From Armatimonadota bacterium (GTDB lineage Bacteria; Armatimonadota; Zipacnadia; Zipacnadales; UBA11051): a DNA stretch of 6,764 bases. Below the pieces are notes generated by a model. The model searched no databases. It was not told the origin of the DNA and saw only the letters and a list, made by a program, of their open reading frames with translations. Shown here piece after piece: positions 5,271 through 6,764 of this stretch. Position 1 is the first letter of the stretch. Every line of letters begins with the position of its first letter. The stretch covers positions 1 through 6,764 of the forward strand of contig DPJP01000460.1 of NCBI GenBank assembly GCA_003542955.1, read 5' to 3'. Position numbers and translations under genes: made by a program.

Positions 5271-6702
5271 GCGACGCTCGAAGAAGGAGACGCCGGAACG
5301 CCGCCGGCCGACCTGGGACTGCAGATTGGCATTCCTGACATCGTTCCCCCTTCCGCTGCCCGGAGGCAACTGCGCAACCAGGGACTCCCTGCTTGAGCGG
5401 GTCCGCAAGCAATTCCCCGACGCCAGATGGGATGTGGCGTGCCTTCACGATCCTGACAGGCATTGCACGCCGCCGTGCGCCGACAGGGCCGCAAACCAGT
5501 GCACGCCGCCGCTTGCCTATGACTACGCCGTCGCCACGAGCTTCCTCCCCTTGAGCGAAGCCGCGTCGCAGGCCATTCGGCTCGAGCTTGGACGCCCGCT
5601 CGCGAAGGGGCGCATTGGCGATCTGGCTGTTGACGGCCCTGTCCAGGTCGTGCTCACCTACTACGCGGGGGCACACGTCGCCACTGTCACCGTGAACCTC
5701 GTCCTGAGTTCCTGCTCCGTGGATGACATCATCTGCCTCCGGCAGGCTGTCTACCGAGATAAGCAACTCGAGTTCTGCAACTGCAGACACTCTGCGGGTG
5801 GAACGCAACTTGGCAACATCGGGGCGTTCGTCTGGTCCTATGTGACTGCGCTCGTGGCGGCGCTCGATGCGGACGGCCGCAGTGACATAGCTGTGAACTC
5901 CCGGGGCACCGTCATCGAACTGACACGTGTTACCGACTGCGAGAGCCCCGCAGAAGCTATCGAGCGCTATCCGAAGGAGCTCTACGGCCTCCTTACTTCG
6001 GATGAAGGCTGGCGGTATGTTCCCATCACTCGCGCCCTCGACCGCCTCGAACACCGTTGGGCGACGCGGGACTTCGTCACGATCATCCCTGGACCGGGAG
6101 CAGTGCTGCAGCTGAACTTCGCCTCGAACGGGACTGCGCACGACTACCGCAAGACTCAGGAGTGCTATTGGAGCACCTACTACGGAGAGTGTCCCGAGTA
6201 CTTCTATTTCGACCCGCCACTGGCTGGATTGAACCATGGCAGCCTGATCACCCTCGAAACGGTCATGGTCATGGATGTGCTCATCCGGAACGCGCTTGCC
6301 GAGAATCAGCGGGATGCCGCCTACGCCTCCGCGGGCCGGGGCTTTTCACTCACGAGGGCACTGACCAGCCCATTCAGGAGGATGCGGGAGGTCCGTGAGC
6401 GCAGGTCGAAGCTCCTCCGCGCGGTGCAGAGCCTGGAGGATTGCTCCGTCGACGAACTCAATGTCCTCGGGCGGATGCTCGTCGAGGAATGGCGTATCCC
6501 TGCGGGCATCGACAAGGTCCGCGACCTCCTTGATCTCACCGAGAACGACCTAATGCTCGAATACCAGAGCCAGACCAACCGGATGGTGCTCTGGTTAACC
6601 GTCCTCTCCCTGCTGTTCGCCGGCATCGAACTCGCCCGCGCCGCCGACTGGCAGAGCATCTGTGACTTCATCCAGCCTGGGGCGAACAACCCGACCCCGT
6701 GA
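5263..6702 (+). CDS. Hypothetical protein with C-terminal membrane segment
   Basis: This is a 479-aa protein of unrecognised family. The basic N-terminus (MSRRRSKK) is followed by a mixed alpha/beta region (about 18-330) with several predicted strands (VQVVLTYYAG, VATVTVNLVLSS, FVTIIPG, VLQLNFAS). Cysteines 60, 68, 72 and 80 cluster around a repeated CTPP, and an FCNC pair sits at 171-174. Residues about 330-435 are helical and charged, with coiled-coil-like character (FRRMREVRERRSKLLRAVQSL). One hydrophobic segment at about 441-457 (MVLWLTVLSLLFAGIEL) is the likely membrane anchor, leaving a short ~22-aa tail. The soluble-domain/helical-stalk/C-terminal-TM topology is loosely reminiscent of CorA-like or DUF155 (RMND1-like) proteins, but no GMN motif or second membrane helix is present. 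ATG 5263 was chosen because it overlaps the methyltransferase stop (ATGAGTAG) and no better start follows; its Shine-Dalgarno is weak, suggesting coupling. Confidence 0.85.
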   Translation: MSRRRSKKETPERRRPTWDCRLAFLTSFPLPLPGGNCATRDSLLERVRKQFPDARWDVACLHDPDRHCTPPCADRAANQCTPPLAYDYAVATSFLPLSEAASQAIRLELGRPLAKGRIGDLAVDGPVQVVLTYYAGAHVATVTVNLVLSSCSVDDIICLRQAVYRDKQLEFCNCRHSAGGTQLGNIGAFVWSYVTALVAALDADGRSDIAVNSRGTVIELTRVTDCESPAEAIERYPKELYGLLTSDEGWRYVPITRALDRLEHRWATRDFVTIIPGPGAVLQLNFASNGTAHDYRKTQECYWSTYYGECPEYFYFDPPLAGLNHGSLITLETVMVMDVLIRNALAENQRDAAYASAGRGFSLTRALTSPFRRMREVRERRSKLLRAVQSLEDCSVDELNVLGRMLVEEWRIPAGIDKVRDLLDLTENDLMLEYQSQTNRMVLWLTVLSLLFAGIELARAADWQSICDFIQPGANNPTP

Positions 6703-6764
6703 CGCCAGGACTCTCTGCAGGACACGCCCCTTGCCGCACGGGTAGTCTCCAGCAAGCCCGGCTC
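6703..6764. other. Downstream end of window, no feature seen
   Basis: The 62 bases after the last stop show no start codon with a ribosome binding site and no clear terminator hairpin. Confidence 0.5.

Noticed and set aside
4674..5408. 244-aa minus-strand ORF opposite the methyltransferase
   Set aside because: Shadow of a gene with clear SAM-binding motifs.
5254..6237. 327-aa minus-strand ORF opposite the 479-aa gene
   Set aside because: The plus-strand frame overlaps the methyltransferase stop and has alternating hydrophobic strands and a membrane helix; the minus frame has no recognisable motif.
1..6764. CRISPR arrays, tRNA or rRNA genes
   Set aside because: No regularly spaced direct repeats and no cloverleaf or rRNA-like sequence recognised.

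Overview
The window comes from a GC-rich bacterium. The taxon cannot be fixed from the sequence, because none of the genes is a phylogenetic marker. It looks like an accessory region: a complete insertion sequence, a recombinase gene broken by it, a long gene-poor stretch, and a short same-strand cluster of poorly characterised genes.

Bases 1-2654 are a complete IS21-family element. It carries istA (DDE transposase) and istB (AAA+ helper ATPase), which overlap by one base. The ends begin TGTAAAC (left) and TGCAAAC (right, inverted), and each carries two 20-bp copies of a related internal repeat. A strong 13-bp hairpin lies between istB and the right end. The window begins exactly on the first base of the element, so the left flank and the target duplication cannot be seen.

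Bases 2655-3204 (minus strand) are the first ~184 codons of a XerC/XerD-like tyrosine recombinase. IS21 has inserted just after the box I arginine and the beta-hairpin lysine motif. The catalytic C-terminus (HxxR, H/W, Tyr) is missing, and the ORF runs 19 codons into the IS right end before stopping. The missing half should lie left of base 1.

Bases 3205-3873 hold no convincing gene. They contain a hairpin just upstream of the recombinase start and a terminator-like hairpin at 3424-3444.

Bases 3874-6702 hold three plus-strand genes. The first is a small protein with a four-cysteine zinc ribbon followed by an RNA-polymerase-alpha-CTD-like helix-hairpin region. The second is a class I SAM-dependent methyltransferase. 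The third is a 479-aa protein of unknown family with a single C-terminal membrane segment, overlapping the methyltransferase by 8 bp. Between the first two genes lies a leader that can fold into a compact three-way junction (4415-4478), whose closing stem ends two bases before the methyltransferase Shine-Dalgarno. The leader plus the coupled methyltransferase/membrane-protein pair is the best candidate here for something undescribed, but its function cannot be read from the sequence.
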